Positions 47,962 through 56,704 of a stretch of DNA of 64,000 bases are shown piece by piece. The stretch spans positions 372,001 through 436,000 of the forward strand of contig NZ_JASZYS010000005.1 of the NCBI RefSeq assembly GCF_030316845.1, read 5' to 3'. A program made the translations under genes and the position numbers. Each line of letters opens with the position of its first letter. The first letter of the stretch is position 1. Below the pieces are notes generated by a model that worked only from the letters and a program-made list of their open reading frames with translations, ran no database searches and was not told the DNA's origin. The stretch is from Variovorax davisae. GTDB lineage: Bacteria > Pseudomonadota > Gammaproteobacteria > Burkholderiales > Burkholderiaceae_C.

Positions 47962-48188
47962 CCGCGATGGCGGCACTGGCGGACAACGCCGAGCCCGGTT
48001 CCCTGCTCGAGGAACAGGTCCACCACGGCCAGTTGCCAGTCGTCGGGGTGCGCTTCGAGCCAGGCAATCGCTGCATCTTCCCGGGTCGCCGAGCCAATGA
48101 ACTGCGCACCCACCAACTCTTCCATCGCCGGCATCAGTGTTTGCCGGATCAAGGGGCTGTCCTCGACCAGGAAGGTGGAAAGTGGCAC
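47931..48188 (-). pseudogene. Response-regulator receiver domain, truncated after ~70 residues
   Basis: GTG 48188 begins MPLSTFLVEDSPLIRQTLMP, with the acidic pair E-D of a receiver. The phospho-acceptor region is WQLAVVDLFLEQGTGLGVVR, with D56 in VVDLF. After VRQCR the expected VVVLTNYAT strand is missing and the frame ends HRGKNQLCTSSR-stop, which is the S24 remnant read in the wrong frame. Only strands 1-3 of the fold are present, so it is probably non-functional. Confidence 0.7.
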
Positions 48189-48386
48189 GAAAGTCCTTCA
48201 TGAGGTCGAAGGAATATAAGCGCCGGCCGCCGCCCTGGCGTCGCCACCCATCGCCGGCGCGTGTAGGTTGGGTCCTTGCCCAGCGAAGGGCGTCGTGGCA
48301 CGCCGCAGCGTGCGCGAATCGAGAAACGGCTTGTGGCGCTGCCGCCAGCACGCGAGCGGGGCGTGTGGGGTGCTCGGGAGCGCCCT

Positions 48387-48413
48387 AAAAACCCGCGACC
48401 GCCGCGGGTCTTT
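48387..48413. terminator. Bidirectional intrinsic-terminator-like hairpin between the receiver remnant and the TetR gene
   Basis: AAAA-ACCCGCG-ACCGC-CGCGGGT-CTTT: a 7-base GC stem flanked by A-run and T-run, strongest when read on the minus strand (stem followed by TTTTTAG). No intact gene that would need it ends here on either strand. It may be left from a lost gene, or shield the TetR operon from leftward transcription. Confidence 0.6.
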
Positions 48414-48449
48414 GCACTTCCAGAACCCTCCGAACTCCTGCAAAATAGC

Positions 48450-48461
48450 ACGACCGTTCGT
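48450..48461. promoter_or_regulatory. Candidate TetR operator ACGA-CCGT-TCGT upstream of the beta-oxidation operon
   Basis: Inverted ACGA/TCGT arms around CCGT lie 22 bases before the TetR ATG, in an AT-rich pocket (AAATAGC...TTTTATT). The pattern is common for autoregulated TetR proteins of fatty-acid degradation genes. Binding is inferred. Confidence 0.55.
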
Positions 48462-48482
48462 TTTATTCCTCCCTGCCCACCG

Positions 48483-49160
48483 ATGTCCGATACCGCCGTC
48501 CCCGCCAAGCCTACCCGCGCGCCTGCCAAGGGGCAGCAGACCAAGGCCGTCATCATCGACGCGGCCCTCAATCTCGCGGCCCAGATCGGGCTCGAAGGCT
48601 TGTCGATCGGGGCGCTGGCCGAGGTCACGCAGATGAGCAAGTCGGGCGTCTTCGCCCACTTCGGCTCGCGCGAGGAACTGCAGATCTCGGTGGTGCGCGA
48701 GTACCACCAGCGCTTCGAGCAGGAGGTGTTCTACCCCGCCATGGGCACCCCGCGCGGCCTGCCGCGGCTGCGCGCGATGTTCGCCAACTGGATGAAGCGC
48801 ACTTCGGCCGAAATCGATTCGGGCTGCATCTACATCAGCGGCGCGGTCGAGTTCGACGACCGGCCGGGCCCGGTGCGCGACGCCCTGGCCGACTCGGTCA
48901 ACACTTGGCTGGCGGCGATGTACCGTGCCGTGCTGCAGGCCCAGACCGAAGGCCACCTGCGCGCCGACGCCGACGCCAAGCAGATCGCCTTCGAGGTCCA
49001 TGCGCTGATCCTCGCGCTGCACTACGAAGCCCGCTTCCTGCGCTCGCCCGACTCGCTGGCCCGCGCCAATGCCGGTTTCGACAACATCCTGGCGCGCAGC
49101 GCCACCGACGCCGCGCCGGCCGCCAAGGCCCCCGCCCGCCGCCTCAAGACCGTGCGCTGA
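48483..49160 (+). CDS. TetR-family transcriptional regulator of the beta-oxidation genes
   Basis: 225 residues. The helix-turn-helix is IGALAEVTQMSKSGVFAHFGSREEL at about 42-66, after a 20-residue Ala/Lys-rich tail. The C-terminal domain begins VREYHQRFEQEVF and resembles the YcdC-like C-terminal group. It is co-directional with, and 64 bases upstream of, the acyl-CoA dehydrogenase. It likely represses the operon until an acyl-CoA binds. Confidence 0.88.
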   Translation: MSDTAVPAKPTRAPAKGQQTKAVIIDAALNLAAQIGLEGLSIGALAEVTQMSKSGVFAHFGSREELQISVVREYHQRFEQEVFYPAMGTPRGLPRLRAMFANWMKRTSAEIDSGCIYISGAVEFDDRPGPVRDALADSVNTWLAAMYRAVLQAQTEGHLRADADAKQIAFEVHALILALHYEARFLRSPDSLARANAGFDNILARSATDAAPAAKAPARRLKTVR

Positions 49161-49224
49161 GGCGCGCGGTCGACCCCATTTCGCTTTTCCTTTTTCTTCT
49201 CTTCATTTTTCCGGAGACCCACCG

Positions 49225-51021
49225 ATGCCCGCCTACACCCCGCCCCTGCGCGACATGCAGTTCGTGATGCACGAAGTGTTCAACATCACCGACGAACTCA
49301 AGGCGATGCCCAAGCATGCCGAGGTCGATGCGGACACGATCAACGCGATCCTCGAAGAGGGCGGCAAGTTCGCCTCCGAAGTCACCTTCCCGCTCAACAT
49401 CAACGGTGACGAAGAAGGCTGCGTGCTCGACAAGACCACCCACGAAGTCAAGACGCCGAAGGGTTTCAAGGACGCCTACGCCAAGTTCGTCGAAGGCGGC
49501 TGGGCGGCGCTGTCCTGCGACCCGGCCTACGGCGGCCAGGGCCTGCCCTATGTGGTCAACCAGTGCGTCTACGAGATGCTCAACTCGGCCAACCAGGCCT
49601 GGACCATGTACCCGGGCCTGTCGCACGGCGCCTACGAGGCCCTGGCCGCGCACGGCACCGACGCGCAGAAGAAGACCTACCTGCCCAAGCTCACCTCGGG
49701 CGAGTGGACCGGCACCATGTGCCTGACCGAGCCCCATTGCGGCACCGACCTGGGCTTGCTGCGCACCAAGGCCGAACCGCAGGCCGACGGCAGCTACAAG
49801 ATCACCGGCAACAAGATCTTCATCTCGGCCGGCGAGCACGACATGGCCGACAACATCATCCACCTGGTGCTGGCCCGCCTGCCGGACGCGCCCAAGGGCA
49901 GCAAGGGGATCAGCCTGTTCGTCGTGCCCAAGTTCAACGTCAACGCCGACGGTTCGCTGGGCAGCCGCAACGGCATCTTCTGCGCCGGCCTCGAGCACAA
50001 GATGGGCATCCACGGCAACGCGACCGCGCAGATCGTGATCGAAGGCGCCACCGGCACCCTGGTCGGCCAGCCCAACAAGGGCCTGGCGGCGATGTTCGTG
50101 ATGATGAACGCGGCCCGCCTGGGCGTCGGCAACCAGTCGCTGGGCCTGACCGAGGTCGCGTTCCAGAACGCGCTGGCCTATGCCAAGGACCGCACCCAGA
50201 TGCGCTCGCTGTCGGGCGTCAAGGCCAAGGACAAGGACGCCGATCCGATCATCGTCCACCCCGACGTGCGCAAGATGCTGATGACCGCCAAGGCCTACGC
50301 CGAAGGCGGCCGCGCGATGGCGATCTACTGCACGCTGCTGCTCGACAAGGAGCACAACCACCCGGACGAGAAGGTGCGCAAGGACGCGGGCGAGATCGTC
50401 GCCCTGCTGACGCCGATCGTGAAGGCCTTCCTGACCGACAACGGCCACACCGCGACCAACGCCTGCATGCAGGTCTTCGGCGGCCACGGCTTCATCAAGG
50501 AATGGGGCATGGAGCAGTTCGTGCGCGACAACCGCATCAACATGATCTACGAAGGTACCAACACCATCCAGTCGCTGGACCTGCTGGGCCGCAAGATCCT
50601 CGGCAACAACGGTGCGACCCTGAAGAAGTTCGGCAAGCTCGTGGGCAAGCTGGTCGAGGAAGAGGGCGTCAACGAGAAGATGAGCGAGTTCATCACGCCG
50701 GTGGCGGTGCTGGGCGAACAGCTCACCAAGTTCACGACCGAGATCGGCTTCAAGGGCTTCCAGAACCCCGACGAGGTCGGCGCCGCCGCGGTGGACTACC
50801 TGCGCGTGGCGGGCCACTTCGTGTTCGGCTACATGTTCGCGCTGATGGCGCGCACCGCGCTGCGCCAGATCGCGGCCGGCAACACCGACCCGTTCTACGT
50901 CGCCAAGCTGCAGACCGCGCGCTTCTACTTCGCCAAGCTGTTCCCCGAGACCGCGACGCTGATGCGCACCGCGCGTGCCGGCAGCGCCCCGCTGATGAAC
51001 ACCGACGCCGCCTTGGCCTGA
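49225..51021 (+). CDS. Acyl-CoA dehydrogenase (long FadE-like, AidB/ACAD-12-type length)
   Basis: 598 residues. The N-terminal extension (MPAYTPPLRDMQFVMHEVF) belongs to the DUF3400-like ACAD group. FAD-binding MCLTEPHCGTDLG and the catalytic base E443 in NMIYEGTNTIQ are present, and a C-terminal domain of ~120 residues follows. It introduces the alpha,beta double bond in acyl-CoAs during beta-oxidation, passing electrons to ETF. A CCGGAGACC ribosome site precedes ATG 49225. Confidence 0.93.
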   Translation: MPAYTPPLRDMQFVMHEVFNITDELKAMPKHAEVDADTINAILEEGGKFASEVTFPLNINGDEEGCVLDKTTHEVKTPKGFKDAYAKFVEGGWAALSCDPAYGGQGLPYVVNQCVYEMLNSANQAWTMYPGLSHGAYEALAAHGTDAQKKTYLPKLTSGEWTGTMCLTEPHCGTDLGLLRTKAEPQADGSYKITGNKIFISAGEHDMADNIIHLVLARLPDAPKGSKGISLFVVPKFNVNADGSLGSRNGIFCAGLEHKMGIHGNATAQIVIEGATGTLVGQPNKGLAAMFVMMNAARLGVGNQSLGLTEVAFQNALAYAKDRTQMRSLSGVKAKDKDADPIIVHPDVRKMLMTAKAYAEGGRAMAIYCTLLLDKEHNHPDEKVRKDAGEIVALLTPIVKAFLTDNGHTATNACMQVFGGHGFIKEWGMEQFVRDNRINMIYEGTNTIQSLDLLGRKILGNNGATLKKFGKLVGKLVEEEGVNEKMSEFITPVAVLGEQLTKFTTEIGFKGFQNPDEVGAAAVDYLRVAGHFVFGYMFALMARTALRQIAAGNTDPFYVAKLQTARFYFAKLFPETATLMRTARAGSAPLMNTDAALA

Positions 51022-51026
51022 TCGCC

Positions 51027-51461
51027 ATGAAAGCCCTGCTCGCAGCGATCGCCCTGGCGGCCTCGGCCGCCTCGGCCCTGGCCCAGATGACCCCGGTGGG
51101 CGTCTGGCGCAGCGTCGACGACAAGACCGGCGAGTCGAAGGCCGAGATCCGCATCGCCGAATCGGGCGGCGCGCTGGCCGGCCGCATCGAGAAGACGCTG
51201 AAGAAGGACGCCAAGCCCGACGCCGCCTGCGACGAGTGCACCGACGAGCGCAAGGGCAAGCCGATCGCCGGGATGGAGATCATCCGCGGCGGCAAGAAGG
51301 CCGAGGGCAAGGACGTCTGGGAAGGCGGCAAGATCCTCGACCCCGAGAACGGCAAGGAATACCGCGCCAGCTTCACGCCGATCGACGGCGGCAAGAAGCT
51401 CGAAGTGCGCGGCTACCTCGGGCCCTTCTGGCGCACCCAAACCTGGAACCGCGTGCAGTAA
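51027..51461 (+). CDS. DUF2147-family exported protein
   Basis: 144 residues. A signal peptide (KALLAAIALAASAASALA) is followed by a small lipocalin-like beta-barrel: TPVGVWRSVDDKTGESKAEI at the start and LEVRGYLGPFWRTQTWNRVQ at the end. Two cysteines in DAACDECTDERKG are typical of the family. Periplasmic; no defined function. Inserted between fadE- and fadB-like genes, five bases after the former. Confidence 0.85.
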   Translation: MKALLAAIALAASAASALAQMTPVGVWRSVDDKTGESKAEIRIAESGGALAGRIEKTLKKDAKPDAACDECTDERKGKPIAGMEIIRGGKKAEGKDVWEGGKILDPENGKEYRASFTPIDGGKKLEVRGYLGPFWRTQTWNRVQ

Positions 51462-51494
51462 GCGCGCGCGTTCCACATCAAGAAGCAAATCACC

Positions 51495-53894
51495 ATGTCC
51501 AGATTCCAAGTGAAAAAGGTCGCCGTGCTCGGCGCCGGCGTGATGGGCGCGCAGATCGCGGCCCACCTCGTCAACGTGCGCGTGCCGGTCGTGCTGTTCG
51601 ATCTTCCTGCCAAGGAAGGCCCGAAGAACGGCATCGTCATGCGCGCCATCGACAACCTCAAGAAGCTCAAGCCCGCGCCGCTGGCCGACGTGGCCGACGC
51701 GGGCCTGATCGAGCAGGCCAACTATGAAGACGACCTGGGCAAGCTCGGCGAATGCGACCTGGTAATCGAAGCGATCGCCGAGCGCATGGACTGGAAGCTC
51801 GATCTCTACCGGAAGATCGCCCCGCACGTCGCGAAGCACGCGATCCTGGCCTCGAACACCTCGGGCCTGTCGATCACCAAGCTCAGCGAGGCACTGCCCG
51901 AAGCGCTCAAGCCGCGCTTCTGCGGCATCCACTTCTTCAATCCGCCGCGCTACATGTTCCTGGTCGAGCTGATCAACACGCCGACCACCGAACCCGAAGT
52001 GCTCGACCAGCTCGAGACCTTCGTCACCAGCGCGCTCGGCAAGGGCGTGGTGCGGGCGCACGACACGCCCAACTTCATCGCCAACCGGGTCGGCATCGCC
52101 GGCATGCTGGCGACCCTGAAGGAAGTCGAGAAGTTCGGCCTCACGCCCGACGTGGTGGACGACCTCACGGGCAAGAAGCTCGGCCGCGCGAGCTCGGGCA
52201 CCTTCCGCACCGCCGACGTGGTGGGCCTCGACACCATGGCTCACGTGGTCAAGACGCTGCAGGACAACCTGGACGAAAAAAGCGATCCGTTCTACGCCAA
52301 CTTCGCGACGCCGCCGGTGCTCGCCAAGTTGCTCGAACTCGGCAACCTGGGCCAGAAGACCAAGGCCGGCTTCTTCAAGAAGGCGGGGCGCGACATCCTG
52401 CGCTTCGACCTCGCCAAGGGCGAGTACGTGCCCTCGGGCGACAAGGCCGACGAGGTCTATGGCCGCATGCTCAAGAAGCCCGCGGCGCAGCGCCTGAAGC
52501 TGCTGCGCGAGAGCGAAGGCGCGCAGGGCCAGTTCCTGTGGGCGATCCTGCGCGACAGCTTCCACTACGCCGCGGTGCACCTGGCGACCATCGCCGAGAG
52601 CGCGCGCGACATCGACTTCGCGATGCGCTGGGGCTTCGGCATGAAGCAGGGCCCGTTCGAGCTCTGGCAGGAAGCCGGCTGGACGCAGGTCGCGAAGTGG
52701 ATCCAGGAAGACATCGATGCGGGCAAGGCGCTGTCCACCGCACCGCTGCCGAAGTGGGTGTTCGAAGGCCCGGTGGCCGAAGCCGGCGGTGTCCACACGC
52801 CGCAGGGTTCGTGGAGCGCCTCGAAGAACACCTTCGTCGCCGCCCGCAAGCTGCCGGTGCATGAACGCCAACTGTTCCCCGAGAGCGTGCTCGGCGCCGA
52901 TGCACCCGACGCCAACCAGGCCGGCACCACGATCCAGGACGAGGGCGACGTGCGCCTCTGGACGCTGGACGGCGAGGTGCTGATCGCCAGCATCCACTCG
53001 AAGATGCATGCCATCAGCCCGGACGTCGCCGAAGCCCTGGCGGCCGGCGTCGAGCTGGCCGAGAAGGACTACAAGGCCCTGGTGATCTGGTCGCCCGACG
53101 AGATGTTCTCGGTCGGCGCCGACCTGCAGGCGATGCTGCCGGCCTTCGTGGTCGCCGGCATCGGCGCGGTCGAGGGCGCGGAGCAGGAGCTGCAGAACGT
53201 CATGCTCAAGATCCGCTACGCCAGCGTGCCGGTGGTCTCGGCCGTGCGCGGCATGGCGCTCGGCGGCGGCTGCGAGCTGGCGGTGCATTCCGCGAAGCGT
53301 GTCGCCGCGATGGAAAGCTACATCGGCCTGGTGGAAGTCGGCGTCGGCCTGATCCCCGGCGCAGGCGGCCTGACCTACATCGCGCGCCGCGCGGCCGAGA
53401 ACGCGGCCACATCGACCGGCAGCGACCTGCTGCCTTTCCTGACCGAAGGCTTCACCGCCGCGGCCATGGCCAAGGTCGGCACCAGCGCGCTCGAATCGAA
53501 GAAGCTCGGCTACCTGCTCGACAGCGATGTCGTGGTGCCGAACAAGGACGAGCTGCTGTACGTGGCCTTGCAGCAGGCCAAGGCGATGGCCGACGCCGGC
53601 TGGCGCCCGCCGCTGCGCCGCCAATTCAAGGTCGCGGGCCGAAGCGGCGCCGCCACCATCAAGGGCCAGCTGGTCAACATGCGCGACGGCGGCTTCATCA
53701 GCGCCCACGACTTCCACATCGCGAGCCTGATCGCCGAAGTGGTGACCGGTGGCGACATCGACGCCGGCTCGCTGGTGACCGAAGAGTATTTGATGACGCT
53801 GGAGCGCAAGGCCTTCTGCTCGCTCATCGTGCATCCCAAGACGCAAGAGCGAATCATGGGGATGCTCAGCACCGGCAAGCCCGTGCGCAACTAA
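51495..53894 (+). CDS. 3-hydroxyacyl-CoA dehydrogenase/enoyl-CoA hydratase fusion, FadN-type domain order
   Basis: 799 residues. The dehydrogenase comes first: NAD motif VAVLGAGVMGAQIAAHL near residue 9, catalytic His in GIHFFNPPRYM. The crotonase domain comes last: ALGGGCELAVHS carries the first catalytic Glu and LVEVGVGLIPGAGG the second. This order is opposite to E. coli FadB and equal to Bacillus FadN. It performs hydration and NAD-dependent oxidation of enoyl-CoAs. Eleven bases precede the thiolase. Confidence 0.93.
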   Translation: MSRFQVKKVAVLGAGVMGAQIAAHLVNVRVPVVLFDLPAKEGPKNGIVMRAIDNLKKLKPAPLADVADAGLIEQANYEDDLGKLGECDLVIEAIAERMDWKLDLYRKIAPHVAKHAILASNTSGLSITKLSEALPEALKPRFCGIHFFNPPRYMFLVELINTPTTEPEVLDQLETFVTSALGKGVVRAHDTPNFIANRVGIAGMLATLKEVEKFGLTPDVVDDLTGKKLGRASSGTFRTADVVGLDTMAHVVKTLQDNLDEKSDPFYANFATPPVLAKLLELGNLGQKTKAGFFKKAGRDILRFDLAKGEYVPSGDKADEVYGRMLKKPAAQRLKLLRESEGAQGQFLWAILRDSFHYAAVHLATIAESARDIDFAMRWGFGMKQGPFELWQEAGWTQVAKWIQEDIDAGKALSTAPLPKWVFEGPVAEAGGVHTPQGSWSASKNTFVAARKLPVHERQLFPESVLGADAPDANQAGTTIQDEGDVRLWTLDGEVLIASIHSKMHAISPDVAEALAAGVELAEKDYKALVIWSPDEMFSVGADLQAMLPAFVVAGIGAVEGAEQELQNVMLKIRYASVPVVSAVRGMALGGGCELAVHSAKRVAAMESYIGLVEVGVGLIPGAGGLTYIARRAAENAATSTGSDLLPFLTEGFTAAAMAKVGTSALESKKLGYLLDSDVVVPNKDELLYVALQQAKAMADAGWRPPLRRQFKVAGRSGAATIKGQLVNMRDGGFISAHDFHIASLIAEVVTGGDIDAGSLVTEEYLMTLERKAFCSLIVHPKTQERIMGMLSTGKPVRN

Positions 53895-53905
53895 GGACCG
53901 ACACC

Positions 53906-55105
53906 ATGAGCAAGCAAGTACAAGACGCCTACATCGTCTCCGCCACCCGCACGCCGATCGGCAAGTCGCACCGCGGCTACTTCCGCAACTACCGCCCCGA
54001 CGACCTGCTCGCGACCACGCTGAAGGCGGCGCTGGCGGCCGTGCCCGGGCTCGATCCGAAGGCCATCGAGGACATCATCTGCGGCTGCGCGATCCCCGAA
54101 TCGCAGCAGGGCCTGAACGTGGCGCGCATCGGCGCCGTGCTCGCCGGCCTGCCCACCAGCATCGGCGGCATCACGGTCAACCGCTTCTGCGCCTCGGGCC
54201 TCTCGGCGGTGCAGATGGCGGCCGACCGCATCCGTGTCGGCGAGGCCGAAGTGATGATCGCCGCCGGCGTCGAGAGCATGAGCATGGTGCCGATGATGGG
54301 CAACTCGCCCTCGCTGTCGCCCTCGATCTTCGAGCGCGAAGGCGACGTTGGCATCGCCTACGGCATGGGCCTGACGGCCGAAAAAGTGGCGCAGCAGTGG
54401 AAGGTCAGCCGCGAGGCGCAGGACGCCTTCGCGCTCGAATCGCACCGCCGCGCGCTGGCGGCGCAGCAGGCCGGCGAGTTCGCCGACGAGATCACGCCGA
54501 TCGAAGTCACCGACCGCACGCCCGACCTCGCCACCGGCGAATCGAAGGCCAGGAGCCGCATCGTCAGCCTCGACGAGGGCGCGCGTCCCGACACCACGCT
54601 CGAAGGCCTGGCCAAGCTGCGCACCGTGTTCGCGGCCCGGGGCTCGGTCACGGCCGGCAACAGCTCGCAGACCTCCGACGGCGCCGGCGCGCTGATCATC
54701 GCCAGCGAAAAGGCCTGCAAGCAGTACGACCTGAAGCCGCTGGCGCGCTTCGTGAGCTTCGCCAGCAAGGGCGTGCCGCCGCACATCATGGGCATCGGCC
54801 CGATCGAGGCGATTCCGGCGGCCCTGCGCTATGCCGGCCTGACGCAGGACGCGATCGACTGGATCGAGCTCAACGAGGCCTTCGCGGCGCAGTCGCTGGC
54901 GGTGATCAACACGCTGGGGCTCGATCCGGCCAAGGTCAATCCGATGGGCGGCGCGATCGCGCTGGGCCATCCGCTGGGCGCCACGGGCGCGATCCGCTCG
55001 GCCACCGTGATTCATGCGCTGCAGCGCAAGAAGCTCAAGTACGGCATGGTCACGATGTGCGTGGGCATGGGGCAGGGCGCGGCGGGGATCTTCGAGCGCG
55101 TCTGA
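53906..55105 (+). CDS. Acetyl-CoA C-acyltransferase (3-ketoacyl-CoA thiolase)
   Basis: 399 residues. Catalytic C95 (NRFCASGL), H355 (LGHPLGATGA) and C385 (TMCVGMGQG) are present. It cleaves 3-ketoacyl-CoA with CoA to acetyl-CoA and a shortened acyl-CoA, partner of the preceding multifunctional enzyme. The family includes both FadA and biosynthetic PhaA; the operon favours FadA function. Confidence 0.94.
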   Translation: MSKQVQDAYIVSATRTPIGKSHRGYFRNYRPDDLLATTLKAALAAVPGLDPKAIEDIICGCAIPESQQGLNVARIGAVLAGLPTSIGGITVNRFCASGLSAVQMAADRIRVGEAEVMIAAGVESMSMVPMMGNSPSLSPSIFEREGDVGIAYGMGLTAEKVAQQWKVSREAQDAFALESHRRALAAQQAGEFADEITPIEVTDRTPDLATGESKARSRIVSLDEGARPDTTLEGLAKLRTVFAARGSVTAGNSSQTSDGAGALIIASEKACKQYDLKPLARFVSFASKGVPPHIMGIGPIEAIPAALRYAGLTQDAIDWIELNEAFAAQSLAVINTLGLDPAKVNPMGGAIALGHPLGATGAIRSATVIHALQRKKLKYGMVTMCVGMGQGAAGIFERV

Positions 55106-55181
55106 GGGCGCGGGTTTTCATGGAGCGCGGACGTCCCGCACACGACTGCAAGACCGGCCACCACGGAGGCACACTGCGCCC

Positions 55182-56012
55182 ATGAAGACACACCCCCTCG
55201 ACAAGGCCCTCGACCTGGCGCACAGCGACATCCAGGCGGGGTGCTTCACCGGTGCCACGAGCCCGGACTACTGGAACATGGTCGGCCCCTTCGGCGGCAC
55301 GACCGCCGCCGTGATGCTGCAGGCCGTGCTGCGGCACCCGGACCTGCGTGGCGAGCCGGTCGCCGTCACGGTGAACTACGCGGCTGCGGTCGGCGAGGGC
55401 GCCTTCGAGGTGCTCGCCGTGCCGGTGCGCACCAACCGATCGACCCAGCACTGGACGATCCAGATGTCGCAGGCGGGCGCCGACGGCAGGCCGCACGTGA
55501 CCACCACCGGCACCGCGGTCACCGCCGTCCGGCGCGAGACCTGGGGCACCAGCGACCTGCCGATGCCCGAGGCACCGCCGCCGGCGGGGGTCGAGCGCGC
55601 GAGCATCGGGCCGGCCCGGGCCGCCTGGCTCGGCCGCTACGAGATGCGGCCGATCATCGGCTCGATCCCGACCGAATGGGACGGCAGCGGCGAGGCCAGC
55701 GAGACACGCATGTGGATCCGCGACGCCGAACCCCGCCCGCTCGACTTCGCGGCCCTGATGGCCCTCAGCGACACCTTCTACCCGCGCGTCTGGCTGCGGC
55801 GCGCCAAGCCGGTGCCGATCGGCACCGTGTCGATCACGACCTATTTCCACACCGACGGCGCGCTGCTGGCCGGGGTCGGCACCGGCTACCTGCTGGGCCG
55901 CGCCACCGGGCAGCAGTTCCGCAACGGCTACTTCGACCAGGCGGCGCAGCTCTGGAGCGAGGCCGGCGCCTTGCTGGCCACCAGCAACCAGATCGTCTAT
56001 TTCAAGGAATGA
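55182..56012 (+). CDS. Acyl-CoA thioesterase, double hot-dog TesB-like family
   Basis: 276 residues with two hot-dog repeats: YWNMVGPFGGTTAAVMLQAV in the first, and DFAALMALSDTFYPRVWLRR in the second. It hydrolyses acyl-CoA to free acid and CoA, probably to prevent CoA trapping during beta-oxidation. Start MKTHPLDKALDL at 55182, with an ACGGAGG site some 20 bases upstream that is rather far from the ATG. Follows the thiolase by 76 bases. Confidence 0.85.
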   Translation: MKTHPLDKALDLAHSDIQAGCFTGATSPDYWNMVGPFGGTTAAVMLQAVLRHPDLRGEPVAVTVNYAAAVGEGAFEVLAVPVRTNRSTQHWTIQMSQAGADGRPHVTTTGTAVTAVRRETWGTSDLPMPEAPPPAGVERASIGPARAAWLGRYEMRPIIGSIPTEWDGSGEASETRMWIRDAEPRPLDFAALMALSDTFYPRVWLRRAKPVPIGTVSITTYFHTDGALLAGVGTGYLLGRATGQQFRNGYFDQAAQLWSEAGALLATSNQIVYFKE

Positions 56013-56054
56013 GTGCGCTGCCGCGACAATGAAGAGAACGACAAGGAGACGCGC

Positions 56055-56648
56055 ATGACAACGAGATCCGTCGATTTCTATTTCGACTTCGGCAGCCCCG
56101 CGGCCTACCTCGCCTACACGCAGCTGCCGCACCTGTGCGCCGACACCGGCGCCGCGCTGGTCTGGAAGCCGATGCTGCTGGGCGGCGTGTTCCAGGCCAC
56201 CGGCAACCGCTCGCCGGCCGAGGTGCCGGCCAAGCGGCCCTACATGAATGCCGACCTGAAGCGCTTCGCCGCCCGCTATGGCGTGCCCTTCAGGCACAAC
56301 CCGAACTTCCCGATCAACACGCTGCTGCTGATGCGCGGCGCCACCGGCCTGCAGATGCGCGAGCCCGAGCGCTTCCGCGCCTATGTCGATGCCGTCTACC
56401 ACGCGATGTGGGTCGAGCCGCAGAACCTCAACGACCCCGCCACGGTCGCCGCCATGCTGCAGGCGGCCGGGTTCGACGCCGGCCAGCTGCTGGCGTTGGC
56501 CAACGCGCAGGAGGTCAAGGACCGGCTCAAGGCCAACACCGAGGAGGCCGTGCAGCGCGGCATCTTCGGCGCGCCGACCATGTTCGTCGGCGACCAGATG
56601 TTCTGGGGCCAGGACCGGCTCGATTTCGTTCGAGAAGCCCTGGCCTGA
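56055..56648 (+). CDS. DsbA-fold oxidoreductase/2-hydroxychromene-2-carboxylate isomerase-family protein
   Basis: 197 residues. The thioredoxin-like fold starts VDFYFDFGSPAAYLAYTQL; the position of the redox CxxC is occupied by Ser-Pro-Ala-Ala, as in the isomerase and GST-kappa branch that uses glutathione. The C-terminal GIFGAPTMFVGDQMFWGQDRL is typical. Start ATG 56055 has AAGGAGA upstream. Probably a glutathione-dependent isomerase; in this operon its substrate is unclear. Confidence 0.88.
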   Translation: MTTRSVDFYFDFGSPAAYLAYTQLPHLCADTGAALVWKPMLLGGVFQATGNRSPAEVPAKRPYMNADLKRFAARYGVPFRHNPNFPINTLLLMRGATGLQMREPERFRAYVDAVYHAMWVEPQNLNDPATVAAMLQAAGFDAGQLLALANAQEVKDRLKANTEEAVQRGIFGAPTMFVGDQMFWGQDRLDFVREALA

Positions 56649-56704
56649 CCGTGGGCCCCGCCCGGCGGCGGCCCGATCCCTCGTTTTTTTCCAAGGACCC
56701 TCCC

